This document shows, in pieces, positions 5,336 through 6,335 of a stretch of DNA of 6,335 nucleotides. Positions within the stretch are counted from its first letter, which is position 1; each line of letters starts with the position of its first letter. The notes under the pieces were generated by a model. That model saw only the letters and a program-made list of their open reading frames with translations. It did not search any database and was not told the origin of the DNA. Origin of the DNA: Bacillota bacterium (GTDB lineage Bacteria > Bacillota > Clostridia > Lachnospirales > Lachnospiraceae); assembly GCA_023419655.1 (NCBI GenBank), contig JAEZXP010000267.1, positions 1 to 6,335 of the forward strand. The letters are read 5' to 3'. Position numbers and translations under genes: made by a program.

Positions 5336-6335
5336 CTAGTTTTGAGGGAAGAGCCAGAAGCTGTTGAAGCTGTTAAAATTGTTGAAATCTTCGAATTCAT
5401 CCTCGAAATCATCTTCAAGTCCATCGTTGTTACTCGGCGGATAGGGAGGTTCATCCTCATAATATATTCCTGTGTGGATAGTACACTTTTTCGTAGGCAG
5501 AACGTATGGCGTATCATGGGTTACGCCTATTTCTGTCTTATTCAGGTATACCGCTTCCTTCAGGGTATGAATAGGGCAGTATTCAGTAGCCAGAGCGGAG
5601 GATTCGGTACATATCGTCGCTTTTACATGCATATCACATTTTTCGGTAGGCTCGGTGCCCTTTGCAAAGTACTCAACCCGGGTAGCATCCCCGCCTATAT
5701 AATGGTCACACAAGCCTTCTACAGCCAGCTTGCCTGATTTTGTACAGATTTTCGCTGTTACGATAGAATCTGGCATCGTAAAGGTCTTTTTCTCAAGTCC
5801 TTTTTCAATATGAACTCTTTCCATTATGGTCCGCCAAATTATCCGGTTAAAGGTTCCCTCTGTCTGCGGTCTGTTATTGTCAAAGCCCGCCCAGATTGTG
5901 GCTGTATAATAAGGTGTATAACCGGAAAACCATAAGTCGTTATAATCCGAGGTGGAACCGGTTTTACCGGCAACCGGCATATCAATTTCCTTAAGCTTTA
6001 ATACTTTACCGGTACCAATATTTACGACATCCTCCATGGCATTTGTAAGCAGCCATGCAGTTGATTCTTTGAAAACCTGCTCTTTTTTTGGTTCGTTTTC
6101 AAGCAATACCTTACCGTTGGCATCCAATATCTTCGTATAGAAAATTGGCTCTACATAGACCCCCTTGTTCGCTATCGTTGCAAATGCAGCGGTCAGCTCG
6201 AGGTTGGTTACACCGTCGGTAAGTCCTCCCAGAGCCATCGGGAGATTAATATCCGATACAACTCTGCCGTCAGCCTCCGTTCTTGACTCAACTAACGTTG
6301 TAAGGCCCAGCTTTTTGAGATAATCGTAACCAAGT
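5336..6335 (-). CDS. Class A penicillin-binding protein (PBP1A-like), 5' partial
   Basis: The minus-strand frame is open from the window edge to a TAG at 5338-5336, giving 332 visible C-terminal residues. The ATG at 6238 is internal: the 32 residues upstream (including GYDYLKKLGLTTLVE) continue the transpeptidase domain. Visible hallmarks are MALGGLTDGVTNLELTAAFA and the KTG box in AGKTGSTSDYNDLWFSGYTP (K codon at 5965-5963), followed by YYTATIWAGFDNNRP. The SxxK and SxN motifs and the glycosyltransferase domain must lie outside the window. After the transpeptidase comes a tail with six cysteines in two ICTxS-type repeats (ICTKSGKLA and ICTESSALA), then an acidic run and a short Asn/Phe-rich end. 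Such proteins polymerise and crosslink peptidoglycan outside the membrane. The gene converges on spoVAE and is not part of that operon. The family is certain; the gene name is not assignable. Confidence 0.93.
   Translation of the reverse strand, partial: LGYDYLKKLGLTTLVESRTEADGRVVSDINLPMALGGLTDGVTNLELTAAFATIANKGVYVEPIFYTKILDANGKVLLENEPKKEQVFKESTAWLLTNAMEDVVNIGTGKVLKLKEIDMPVAGKTGSTSDYNDLWFSGYTPYYTATIWAGFDNNRPQTEGTFNRIIWRTIMERVHIEKGLEKKTFTMPDSIVTAKICTKSGKLAVEGLCDHYIGGDATRVEYFAKGTEPTEKCDMHVKATICTESSALATEYCPIHTLKEAVYLNKTEIGVTHDTPYVLPTKKCTIHTGIYYEDEPPYPPSNNDGLEDDFEDEFEDFNNFNSFNSFWLFPQN

Noticed and set aside
5342..5737. 131-codon plus-strand ORF opposite the penicillin-binding protein gene
   Set aside because: It is a shadow of the PBP C-terminal region in another frame and has no recognisable domain.
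1..6335. Mobile elements, CRISPR arrays, tRNA or rRNA genes
   Set aside because: No repeat-spacer pattern, transposase or integrase, terminal inverted repeats, or RNA gene sequence was seen.

Overview
The window carries a forespore sporulation gene cluster from a low-GC, endospore-forming Firmicute. The protein sequences look clostridial, most like the Lachnospiraceae. This placement rests on remembered family sequences and gene order, not on a search. On the plus strand the order is: the 3' part of a membrane-anchored TPR protein gene, a strong terminator, the spoIIA operon (spoIIAA, spoIIAB, sigF), a short intergenic region, a 50-codon membrane-peptide gene, and then spoVAC, spoVAD and spoVAE. 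On the minus strand, converging on spoVAE, is the 3' part of a class A penicillin-binding protein gene. Both end genes run off the window.

Region by region: 1-1149 is the TPR gene, open at its 5' end. 1184-1235 is its composite hairpin terminator. 1304-2929 is spoIIA, three tightly spaced genes, each with a debatable start codon. 2930-3064 holds a candidate sigma-G-type promoter followed by a terminator-like hairpin. 3065-3217 is a small membrane-peptide gene, and 3247-5260 holds spoVAC, spoVAD and spoVAE. 5277-5329 is a 15-bp hairpin whose T-tract serves the minus-strand gene. 5336-6335 is the C-terminal part of the penicillin-binding protein.

How they work together: in Bacillus subtilis, SpoIIAB is an anti-sigma factor and kinase that holds sigma-F inactive until unphosphorylated SpoIIAA displaces it in the forespore. 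Sigma-F leads to sigma-G, and sigma-G drives spoVA. The SpoVA proteins move dipicolinic acid into the developing spore and out again at germination. The spoIIA-spoVA adjacency matches B. subtilis, but spoVAA and spoVAB are missing between sigF and spoVAC, and only the 50-codon gene lies there.

I see no clearly novel system. The points most worth a second look are the small ORF, the promoter-then-hairpin arrangement ahead of it, the out-of-frame ATG codons at the spoIIAA and sigF starts, and the architecture of the TPR protein.
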